A stretch of 64,000 bases of DNA from Myxococcales bacterium. GTDB taxonomy: Bacteria > Myxococcota > Polyangia > Nannocystales > Nannocystaceae. Positions within the stretch are counted from its first letter, which is position 1, and every line of letters starts with the position of its first letter. The stretch covers positions 1-64,000 of the forward strand of contig JAEUJW010000015.1 of assembly GCA_016793465.1 (NCBI GenBank), in the 5' to 3' direction. A program made the translations under genes and the position numbers. The notes beneath the pieces are model-generated. The model was not told the DNA's origin, searched no databases, and saw nothing but the letters and a program-made list of their open reading frames with translations. This document shows, piece after piece, positions 7,888 through 15,842 of this stretch.

Positions 7888-10173
7888 TTAGCCGGCACGC
7901 GCGACCTGGCCTTTAAGGTCGCCCGGCGAGCCGCCGTGACGCCAGCGCCGGAGCAGAGCGGTGATGGCGAGCAGCGCGAGCCACTCGTCGTATGGCCACA
8001 ATGGGCCCTGCTTGTCGCGGGTGGTCGGCCACGACGTACCGGCGGGGAGCGGGACGAACGTGACGTCGGGCGGCGGGAGGCCGAGGCGCGCGCGCAGGTC
8101 GGCGGGGAGTTGGGCGTGGGGCTCCTGGCGGCAATCGAAGGTCTGCAGCGGTGTATCGACAGCGTCGACCTCGAAACGGGCCAGGCGATCGGGCAGGACG
8201 TCCTCCGCGGGCGGGCGGATGCTCGCCTCGCGTTTGATGAAGTCGACCTGCAGCGGGGTGCGGCCGCCGTGGTCGCGGGCGAACTGGCGGCAGATGGCGC
8301 GGGCATACCAGAGCCGATGGTTCTTGCCGCGAAGGGTGTTTGCGTAGAGCTTGTTGCGGCGCGAGTTCCACACGACGAACGGATGCGGCAGGTGGCTGAT
8401 GTTCACGTGTTCGCCGCTGTCGGCGTCGACGACCCGGGTGATCAGGGCGGCGTTGTCGCGGCCGCCGCCGCCCGCGAACATCTCCCAGTATTGGTACATG
8501 CCGGAGACGCGCAGCCACCAGATGGTCGGGCGGCGCAGCGCCCGGCGCAGCTCGTCGAGCTTCGGCCAGTTCGGCACGCTGTTCACGGCGAGCGCCGTCA
8601 GGTGGACGGCGCACAGCGAGCCGACGAGCAGGCGGCCGAGCGGGCCGTACGCCCAGGGCCCGTGCGAGATATCCTCGCGGACAGGTCGCGTACGCAGGCC
8701 CAGGATCAGCAGTAGGACGGCCGCGGCGAGCACGACCCAGCGCCACGTCCATGTCGGGGCGTCGGCGACGTCGGCCGCGGCGCCGATGAACAGGACGGCG
8801 GCGATGCTTGCAAGGACCGACGCGGGCAGGGCGGCGCCGTCGTGGTGGAGGTGCGGAAGGGTCGGGTCCTCGCAGAGGATCGCAGGGCGGCCGCGCAGGC
8901 GGGCGACGAGGCCGGCGATCTCCTCACCGCGGAACAACGCGAGGGTCAGGGTCAGCGTCGCCAGCGGGAACGCGCCGACGTTGAGGGTGAGCACCAGGCC
9001 GGCAGTGAACAGCAAGGCGCCGGTCAGCCAGACGCGACGTCCGAGCAGCCACGGATCGAGGACGGTCAGCATGCGGGTGCGGAAGATCGCGAGGATGACG
9101 ACCAGGATCCATGTGATCCACCAGCCGAGCGCGACCAGGGCGGACGCGTCGAGATCCCGTCGCGGGTGATGATCGGCGAAGGCCGTGATCACGAGTAGTG
9201 CGGAAGCGCCGAACGCGGGCCACAGCCAGTGTGCGGCGCGGGGTGTTGGCAGGCGCTCGCGGGCGGCGAATCGGAGGATCAGGCCGAGGGTGACCAGCGG
9301 GAACAGGGTCTCCCATGCGCGCACGGACCAGCTGGCCCACGCTGTCGCGTCGACCCCGAGCCATAGGACGAGCGGGCGGCCGTCGAAGCGGGCCCAGTCG
9401 CACTGCAGCACATAAAACAGGGCGGTGCCGTCCCACCACTGCTTGCCGTCCTTGTTGAGGCCGTTGAGGCCGTAGGCGACGGTGAGCTGGGCGATCACGA
9501 GGAGCCGCGGCCAGGCGGGGATCCGTCGGTAGATCGCCGCGAGGGTCGGGGTGCCAGCGCCGTCGCCCGGGCCACCGGGCTGCGAGAGGCGGCCGCTCCG
9601 GCGCAGCGACCGGCAGCGCAGCCAGTTGTCGAGGCTGTAGGCGTGGCCGCAGCGCGACATGGCGAGCAGGACGAACCCCGAGCAATAGATCTGCTCGCCG
9701 GCGACCCACAGCGCGTCGCGGCGGAGCAGGCCGATGTAGAGGACAACCACGATCCATGCACACGCGCGCGTGCGCAGGCCGAGAAGCAGGCCGACCAGCG
9801 CGAGCATCAGCGCGGTGGTCCACACGGCGACGACCGCGGGCGTGTCCCAGAAGTGCAGCGGGGTCGCGTAGCCGGCGGTGAGGTAGTACCAGGCCGCGAC
9901 GGCGTCGAACCCGTCCTGGAGGCCCGCGAGCGAGCCGGCGGTCATGTATTCGCGGGCTCCGTCGCGCAGGAAAATGCCCTCGTCGCTAAACCACCACGTC
10001 GCGTCGACGACGGGCTCGAGCACGCCGACGATCGCCACCGCGGTGAAGGCTATGCGCAGCGCGCCGAGGGCGCGCGGGTCCTCGGCGCGGAGGAAGGCGC
10101 GGCGCAGCAGCTCGCGGTGGACGACAGTGAGTGCGAGCACCAACGCGAGGAACACACCGACGATCCCGGTCAT
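7888..10173 (-). CDS. HTTM-domain polytopic membrane protein
   Basis: A 761-residue protein with about twelve or more hydrophobic helices. The N-terminal two fifths matches the HTTM ('horizontally transferred transmembrane') family related to vitamin K-dependent gamma-carboxylase: 'LGALRIAFTAVAIVGVLEPV', a Trp-rich loop with 'FSDEGIFLRD', 'PLHFWDTPAVVAV' and 'NGLNKDGKQWWDGTALFYVL'. A further set of helices and a soluble C-terminal region (about 560-720, 'YQYWEMFAGGGGRDN', 'HPFVVWNSRRNKLYANTLRG') follow, as in long bacterial HTTM proteins. Known: most bacterial members have no proven function and carboxylase activity cannot be assumed. It sits four bases upstream of the vWA-like lipoprotein gene's alternative start, so the two are probably co-expressed. 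G+C is lower than in the chromosomal genes to the right. Confidence 0.85.
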   Translation of the reverse strand: MTGIVGVFLALVLALTVVHRELLRRAFLRAEDPRALGALRIAFTAVAIVGVLEPVVDATWWFSDEGIFLRDGAREYMTAGSLAGLQDGFDAVAAWYYLTAGYATPLHFWDTPAVVAVWTTALMLALVGLLLGLRTRACAWIVVVLYIGLLRRDALWVAGEQIYCSGFVLLAMSRCGHAYSLDNWLRCRSLRRSGRLSQPGGPGDGAGTPTLAAIYRRIPAWPRLLVIAQLTVAYGLNGLNKDGKQWWDGTALFYVLQCDWARFDGRPLVLWLGVDATAWASWSVRAWETLFPLVTLGLILRFAARERLPTPRAAHWLWPAFGASALLVITAFADHHPRRDLDASALVALGWWITWILVVILAIFRTRMLTVLDPWLLGRRVWLTGALLFTAGLVLTLNVGAFPLATLTLTLALFRGEEIAGLVARLRGRPAILCEDPTLPHLHHDGAALPASVLASIAAVLFIGAAADVADAPTWTWRWVVLAAAVLLLILGLRTRPVREDISHGPWAYGPLGRLLVGSLCAVHLTALAVNSVPNWPKLDELRRALRRPTIWWLRVSGMYQYWEMFAGGGGRDNAALITRVVDADSGEHVNISHLPHPFVVWNSRRNKLYANTLRGKNHRLWYARAICRQFARDHGGRTPLQVDFIKREASIRPPAEDVLPDRLARFEVDAVDTPLQTFDCRQEPHAQLPADLRARLGLPPPDVTFVPLPAGTSWPTTRDKQGPLWPYDEWLALLAITALLRRWRHGGSPGDLKGQVARAG

Positions 10174-10741
10174 GGGCGGCCTTCAGCTCGCGCTGGAGCG
10201 TCGCAGGGCATCGCGCCCACGATACGCCTGTGGCAGAATCGCGGGCAACCGTCGCGGATCAGGGCGTCTGCAGCCTGACCCCGCCAACGCCGATCCGTCG
10301 CTCACGCCAGACGCCATACGCGCCCGCTTTCGTCGGGCCAGCGAGATCGAGGGGTGCCTCGTTGAGCTCGACGTTGACGGCCAGGATGAGTGACTCGCGG
10401 CGACGTTCAGGCGGTTTCCCGCCTACTCCTGCCTATTTCCTGCCTACTTCCTACCAATTTCCAGCCCGCTTCCCGCCACGTTCCACGCAGGCGATGGCGC
10501 GGATCGCCACGACGCGGTCGGTCGCGTCGGCGTGGTCCACCATCGCCGCCCACACACTGGGTGCGCGCCGACGTCCAGGCCGGCTCCGTCGTCGGGCTAC
10601 GCGCGGGTTCCATGATCCGCCACGCTTCATCCACGCTCACCCACGAATTTTCCAGCGAGTTCCAGCTCTCACCCACCTGTCCACCCACAGGATCGGCGGC
10701 CGTGATGCGCGGGAGCGTGCACCATCGGCAGTTCGTCGGCC
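10174..10741. other. Gene-free region before the repeat array, with a phased pyrimidine tract
   Basis: No convincing gene is seen in these 568 bases. Positions 10415-10490 hold about seven degenerate copies of TTCCnGCC spaced 10-12 bases apart, giving a pyrimidine-rich strand that is clearly less G+C-rich than its surroundings. Positions 10620-10690 repeat CCAC(G/C) words and end in a small CCTGT...ACAGG hairpin. The tract could be a curved or easily melted region, an upstream control region, or decayed sequence. Confidence 0.4.
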
Positions 10742-12945
10742 GTGATCGTCGAATGGCCGTCGAGCGCGTTGTCGCCAGGGATCGTCGGGCTGTCGCCGCG
10801 CTGTCGCCGAGGTCGTCGGGCTGTCGGCGGGGCTGTCGACCGCGCTGTCGCCGGAGGTGTCGAGCGCACCGTCGGCGGGTCGTCGGGCTGCCGGCGGGGC
10901 TGTCGACCGCGCTGTCGCCGGAGGTGTCGAGCGCACCGTCGGCGGGGTCGTCGGGCTGTCGGCGGAGCTGTCGACCACGCTGTCGCCGGTGATTGTCGGG
11001 CTGTCGGCGGGGCTGTCGAGCGCGCTGTCGCCGGGGTCGTCGGGCCGTCGGCGGAGTTGTCGTCGGGGTCGTCGGGGCTGTCGACCGCGCTGTCGCCGGG
11101 GTCGTCGGGTTGTCGGCGGGGCTGTCGAGCGCGCTGTCGCCGGGGGCGTCAGGCTGTCGAGCGCGCTGTCGCCGGGGGCGTCAGGCTGTCGGTCGCGCTG
11201 TCTTCGGTGATCGTCGGACTGTCGGCGGGGCTGTCGACCGCGCTGTCGCTGGTGATCGTCGGGCTGTCGGCGGGGCTGTCGACCGCGCTGTCGCCGGTGA
11301 TCGTCGGACTGTCGCCGGGGCTGTCGACCGCGCTGTCGCCGGGGCTTTCGAGCGCGCTGTCGCCGGTGATCGTCGGGCTGTCGCCGGGGCTTTCGAGCGC
11401 GCTGTCGCCGGGGTCGTCGGGTTGTCGGCGGGGCTTTCGAGCGCGCTGTCGCCGGGGTCGTCGGGTTGTCGGCTGGGCTGTCGAGCGCGCTGTCGCCGGG
11501 ATCGTCGGGCTGTCGGCGGAGCTGTCGAGCGCGCTGTCGCCGGGGTCGTTGGGTTGTCGGTCGGGCTGTCGAGCGCGCTGTCGTCGGGATCGTCGGGCTG
11601 TCGGCGGAGCTGTCGAGCGCGCTGTCGGCGGAGCTGTCGAGCGCTGTCGCGGGTGATCGTCGGGCTGTCGAGCGCGCTGTCGCCGGGGCGTCGGGCGCGC
11701 TGTCGCCGGGGCGTCGGGCGCGCTGTCGCCGGTGATCGTCGGGCTGTCGGCGGGGCGTCGAGCGCGCTGTCGCCAGGGTGTCGGGCCGTCGGCGGGGCTG
11801 TCGAGCGCGCTGGCGCCGGGGGCGTCGGGCTGTCGGCTTGGCTGTCGAGCGCGCTGTCGCCGGTGATCGTCGGGCTGTCGGCGGGGCTGTCGAGCGCGCT
11901 GTCGCCGGGGTCGTCGGGTTGTCGGCTTGGCTGTCGAGCGCGCTGTCGCCGGTGATCGTCGGGCTGTCGGCGGGGCTGTCGGCGGGGCTGTCGAGCGCGC
12001 TGTCGCCGGGATCGTCGGGCTGTCGCCGGAGCTGTCGAGCGCGCTGTCGCCGGAGCTGTCGAGCGCGCTGTCGCCGGAGCTGTCGAGCGCGCTGTCGCCG
12101 GAGCTGTCGAGCGCGCTGTTGCCGGTGATCGTCGGCTGTCGCCGGGGCTGCCGAGCGCGCTGTTGCCGGGGTGGTCGGGCTGTCGGCGGGGCTGTCGACC
12201 GCGCTGTCGCCGGGGTCGTCGGGCTGTCGCCGGTGCTGTCGAGCGCGCTGTCGCCGGAGCTGTCGAGCGCGCTGTTGCCGGGGTCGTCGGGCTGTCGGCG
12301 GGGCTGTCGACCGCGCTGTCGCCGGGGTTGTCGGGGCTGTCGACCGCGCTGTCGCCGGTGATCGTCGCGTTGTGGGCGGGGCTGTCGAGCGCGCTGTCGC
12401 CGGGGTCGTCGGGCTGTTGCCGGAGCTGTCGAGCGCGCTGTCGCCGGAGCTGTCGAGCGCGCTTTCGCCGGTGATCGTCGGGCTGTCGGCGGGGCTGTCG
12501 AGCGCGCTGTCGGAGCTGTCGAGCGCGCTGCTGCTGGGGTCGCCGGCTGTCGCCGCGAGCGCGCTGCCGGCGGGCTGTCGAGCGCGCTGCCGCTGCGGTC
12601 GTCGGGCTGTCGCCGAGGCTGTCGAGCGCGCTGTCGCCGGTGATCGTCGGGCTGTCGCCGGAGCTGTCGGCCGGGCTGCCGAGCGTGCTGTCGGGTTGTC
12701 GGCCGGGCTGTCGAGCGTGCTGTCGCCGAGGCTGTCGGGTTGTCGGCCGGACTGTCGAGCGTGCTGTCGCCGGGGCTGTCGGGTTGTCGGCCGGGCTGTC
12801 GAGTGTGCTGTTGCCGGAGCTGTTGAACGGGGTGTTGGGGTTGTTGGCGGTGTTGTCGAGCGTGCTGTCGCCGGTGTCGTCAGGCTGTCGAGCGCGCTGT
12901 CGTCGGGGTCGTCGGGTCCGTCGGGTCCGGTGTCGTCGAACTCGC
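10742..12945. repeat. 2.2 kb GC-rich tandem-repeat array (44/45-bp units built on GCTGTCG)
   Basis: About 50 head-to-tail units fill this stretch. A typical unit has three GCTGTCG heptamers 12 bases apart (followed by GCGGG, AGCGC and CCGG) and a link of GGGTCGTCGG (44-bp form) or GTGATCGTCGG (45-bp form). Many units also contain the palindrome AGCGCGCT. Short 24-bp subunits (GAGCTGTCGAGCGCGCTG plus TCGCCG) occur four times in a row near 12038-12120, and a longer composite unit is duplicated near 10846-10960. Units at both edges are more degenerate than central ones. No frame contains many stops because of composition, and mixed 44/45/24-bp steps shift any frame repeatedly, so I read it as non-coding. 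It ends about 50 bases before the HTH-coiled-coil-TM gene. Confidence 0.9.
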
Positions 12946-12995
12946 GCGTCTACGTCATGCTTGACCGCCACGTCGTGGGTCCGTAGCGTGGTGAC

Positions 12996-14027
12996 ATGGG
13001 CACTCGTCGGTGGTTCGGAGAGTTGGAGGCATGGCTGCGGAAGTCGGGCATGACCAGGGATGAGCTGGCGAAGCGCTCGAGCCTGTGTGCGCCCGATGTG
13101 ATCGCGCTGTTCCAGCAAGATGAGCCGAACCCGACGCTCGAGGTCTACCTCAACCTCGTGCAGCAAGCGGGGGCGCGCTTCAACGGCGTGGAGACCAATG
13201 AGCCTCTCGCGCTCATCAGGCGCATCAAGGAGATCATGGCCCGCGAGAACATCTCCAACGTCTCGGCGCTCTCGCGGGTCGCTGGCGTCCACCGATCGAC
13301 GCTCAGCACGCTGCTCAACGCCGCCGCCCCGAACCCCACGCTGGACGTGTTCGACAAGCTGGTCCACGCCCTGGGCGGTGAGCAGGACTTCGTACTCGTC
13401 AGCTACAGCGACAAGGCCGAAGCCAAGGTCATCGCCGCCGGTGCGGAGGAGGTGAAGACCATCCGCCAGGATGCCGCGGGCCGGCATCTTCACGCCGTCC
13501 CTGGGCCGGTGCGCGGGGCATCACCGGCGGACCCGTGGCAGCAGTTCCGCGAAGCGCAGGCCGAGCGCACAGCGGCCGAGGAGCGGGAGAAGAAGGCCCA
13601 GGCCAAGCTGGCCGAGGTGAACAAGCGGGTCGCCGAGCTCCACGCGAAGAATGTCGCCCTCGAGAAGGAGAGCGCGGACCAGCAGGCCGAGATCGTCCGG
13701 CAGACACAGATCAACAGGACGCTCGAGCGGCTCCGTGCCGAGGATCTTGCCGAGCGGGCGAAGCAGGACGAGGAACTCCTCAAGCTCCGGGCCGGGGCTG
13801 CCCGCATGACCGATCTGAATCAGAAACTGCGCGACGATCAGTCGAAACTCGTCGCGGAGATCCGCGAGCTACAGGCCGAGGCGGCCTCCCGGCGCGAAGA
13901 GATTCGCAAGCTCCGCGCCGAGGGCCCGCCCCCCAAGCCGTACTGGAGTGCCGGCAAGATCGCGGCTGCGGTCTCGTTTGTAGCTGCGGCCGGCGCGGCC
14001 GGGTACGCGTTGGGCAACCGGAAGTAA
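12996..14027 (+). CDS. Double-HTH, coiled-coil, C-terminally membrane-anchored protein
   Basis: A 343-residue protein of unusual order. Two XRE-like helix-turn-helix domains occupy about 7-65 and 71-135. Each ends in the same signature, PNPTLxVxxxLVxAxG (PNPTLEVYLNLVQQAG and PNPTLDVFDKLVHALG), so they arose by duplication. After a linker, about 180-308 is a highly charged, heptad-like coiled coil (Glu/Lys/Arg/Ala/Leu). Residues about 320-340 (GKIAAAVSFVAAAGAAGYAL) form one TM helix with a short basic tail (GNRK), a tail-anchor layout with DNA-binding domains in the cytoplasm. Inferred: it binds DNA and tethers it to the membrane, or regulates from the membrane. The 2.2 kb repeat array directly upstream is an obvious candidate target. 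I know no named family with this full order. Confidence 0.82.
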   Translation: MGTRRWFGELEAWLRKSGMTRDELAKRSSLCAPDVIALFQQDEPNPTLEVYLNLVQQAGARFNGVETNEPLALIRRIKEIMARENISNVSALSRVAGVHRSTLSTLLNAAAPNPTLDVFDKLVHALGGEQDFVLVSYSDKAEAKVIAAGAEEVKTIRQDAAGRHLHAVPGPVRGASPADPWQQFREAQAERTAAEEREKKAQAKLAEVNKRVAELHAKNVALEKESADQQAEIVRQTQINRTLERLRAEDLAERAKQDEELLKLRAGAARMTDLNQKLRDDQSKLVAEIRELQAEAASRREEIRKLRAEGPPPKPYWSAGKIAAAVSFVAAAGAAGYALGNRK

Positions 14028-14205
14028 CGCCGCGAGCGGTGAGGTGAAGCGCGTCGAGCTGTGTCGGCACACAGGGCCGTGCCCGACTCGACTCCCTGCC
14101 TGGCGAACAACTCGTTCCGACGGTGTCGGCACACCGAATGCGACGACGTCGCTTGCAGCCGGGCCCGGCTTCCCATGCCCCGCGCCCCGTGGTATCCCTG
14201 GTGCG

Positions 14206-15123
14206 ATGTGGCGTCGAGACGTCGTGGTCGCCTTGGGCACGGTCCTCGTCGGGTCGCCGCTCGCGTCCTGCGCCTGCGTCTGCGCCGACACGCCAATCCG
14301 CACGCCGCGCGGCCTGCGTCGCCTGGGCGACCTGTTCGTCGGCGATGAGGTGTTCGCCTGCGACGTCGCCACGGGCGAAGCACGCGTGCGGACGATCGTC
14401 GCTCGCCGCTCGGCCCGCCGCGAGTGTGTGCGGCTCATGCACCGCACCGGCGAGCTGGTGTGCACGCCCGACCACCCGCTGTACGCCCCGGAGACCTCCG
14501 CGTACGAGCCCGCCGCGCGCTGGGTCGACGGAGCACGCCGGACCCTGCTTGTCGCCGACGCGGGGTCCGCGGCCGCAGCGCCGGTCCTGGACGTCGCCGC
14601 GTACGCGGGCCTGCGCGAGGTCGTGGACATCACTGTCGATGGCGCGCCGCACAACTTCATCGCTGGCGGCGTCGTAGTCCACAACAAGTCGTTCGTCACC
14701 GAGGCCAGCGGCGAGATCGACGGCCCCGAGTTTGAGCTCACGCTCGACAATCCGGTCCGTCGCTTCGAGATCCGCGCCTGCATCAAGGGACAGGAGCCGA
14801 GCGGGGCGGAGTACGGATCGAGCATGGGCATCACGATCATGTCCGTGGCCCAGATCGCCTCCGGAGCCGACGAGATGCGCTACGCCGCGTACCTCGAGAG
14901 CGAGAGCGACGCCGAGGTCGTCGACCGCGCCGCCGGCCTCGACGTCTACGTCTACATCGAGAATATCGCGGGGATGTGCGCGACCCCCCGGGCCATCGTG
15001 TTCGAGCGGCTCGACACGGTCCCAGACGGCAAAATCCTCGTCTCCTGGCGCATCGGCGCCTCCACCGAGCCCCCGCAAGGGACCACCATCGATGACACCG
15101 TCGATCTCGAAGTCCGCGAGTAG
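14206..15123 (+). CDS. Lipoprotein with intein-like Hint domain and C-terminal secreted domain
   Basis: A 305-residue protein. The signal runs to a lipobox L-A-S-C (Cys22). The Hint domain begins two residues later at Cys24 ('CVCADTPIRTPRG', the C..(A/G)DT.(I/V).T..G block A of inteins and Hedgehog). Block B is TPDH (87-90) and the end is HNFIAGGVVVHN (Asn160), with the His-Asn pair needed for Asn cyclisation. The next residue is Lys, not Cys/Ser/Thr, so splicing is unlikely but cleavage is possible, as in bacterial intein-like domains. Residues 161-305 form a beta-rich domain of unknown function. Self-cleavage would free this domain from its lipid anchor. ATG 14206 is preferred because an in-frame start at 14044 would bury the signal. 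The next gene overlaps the 3' end by 32 bases. Confidence 0.8.
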   Translation: MWRRDVVVALGTVLVGSPLASCACVCADTPIRTPRGLRRLGDLFVGDEVFACDVATGEARVRTIVARRSARRECVRLMHRTGELVCTPDHPLYAPETSAYEPAARWVDGARRTLLVADAGSAAAAPVLDVAAYAGLREVVDITVDGAPHNFIAGGVVVHNKSFVTEASGEIDGPEFELTLDNPVRRFEIRACIKGQEPSGAEYGSSMGITIMSVAQIASGADEMRYAAYLESESDAEVVDRAAGLDVYVYIENIAGMCATPRAIVFERLDTVPDGKILVSWRIGASTEPPQGTTIDDTVDLEVRE

Positions 15124-15691
15124 CGCCCTGGCTCTGGCCCTCATCGCGCCCGGCTGCGGCTACGGCGATTGTAGCGACGACGTCACGATCCTCCCCTTCA
15201 AGCCGTCCGGTCCCGGGACGGTCGCGGTCCACGTCCACGGCTCGACCCCAGCGCGCACCGCCTACGTCGCCGCCTCGTGGTTCGGCACGGCGATCAACCG
15301 CGGCACAGAGCCGTGCCGGATCGCCGTCTACGAGCACGCGCTCGAGCCGGACCCCGCGACGATCCCCGTCCTGACGCGCAATCAGCCCGCCCCGCTGATG
15401 GCGGGAGAAGGCCGGCGGGTGTTCGAGAGCCTGCTCCCCGGCGTCCGCGACGGCCACACGCTCGTGCGCGAGCTCGAGGAGGGCAACGCGCTCGGCGACG
15501 ACTTCAACTTCGGCGACTACCTCGAGCCGGATGACGACCCCGACCTCAACCACATCGATGTCTGGCTGACGGTCGCCACCTGCGAGGCGCCGGACATTGA
15601 GGTCAACCTCGAGATCCGCCGCGAGCTTTGCCCCGCACGCGCCCGTGGCGAGATCGCGGCGGACGTGTGGTGGTCCGCGGAGACCCCGTAG
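15092..15691 (+). CDS. Small Cys-containing lipoprotein
   Basis: A 199-residue protein. The signal MTPSISKSASSALALALIAPGC ends in a plausible lipobox (A-P-G-C). The mature part has Cys in GDCSDD, EPCRIA, ATCEAP and ELCPAR, a layout suited to two disulfides, and mixed beta strands ('GPGTVAVHVHGSTPARTAYVAAS', 'HIDVWLTVATCEA'). No family is recognised. The start at 15092 lies inside the end of the Hint lipoprotein gene (32-base overlap in another frame), which implies translational coupling and possibly a joint role at the cell surface. The frame stays open further upstream, but that part is antisense-like noise within the Hint gene and lacks a signal. Confidence 0.65.
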   Translation: MTPSISKSASSALALALIAPGCGYGDCSDDVTILPFKPSGPGTVAVHVHGSTPARTAYVAASWFGTAINRGTEPCRIAVYEHALEPDPATIPVLTRNQPAPLMAGEGRRVFESLLPGVRDGHTLVRELEEGNALGDDFNFGDYLEPDDDPDLNHIDVWLTVATCEAPDIEVNLEIRRELCPARARGEIAADVWWSAETP

Positions 15692-15842
15692 CTGCCGGCT
15701 GCACCCCCGTGACCATCGCCCATGGTGCGGATGTGCCGGGCGAAGTCGTCGGCCGTGGGCGAACGGTCGTGGCGAGGCAAATTGACTCGTCCACGGCCCT
15801 CGGGGTGCCGTGGACAGACCGGAGACGCCAAGCACCGAAAGG

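Noticed and set aside
10742..12945. CRISPR array
   Set aside because: Units are adjacent with no unique spacers, the repeat varies, and no cas genes are present.
11181..13493. A 770-residue open frame on the minus strand through the repeat array and into the HTH gene
   Set aside because: It changes repeat phase many times (44/45/24-bp steps), has no signal or domain, and overlaps a well-supported gene on the other strand. The composition lacks stop codons in nearly every frame.
14028..14205. A gene or tRNA between the HTH and Hint genes
   Set aside because: No tRNA-like arms, ribosome site or coding bias; it is read as an ordinary promoter-containing gap.
14732..15091. 120-residue N-terminal extension of the small lipoprotein
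   Set aside because: It overlaps the Hint gene, is Ser/Arg-rich noise and would bury the lipobox signal.
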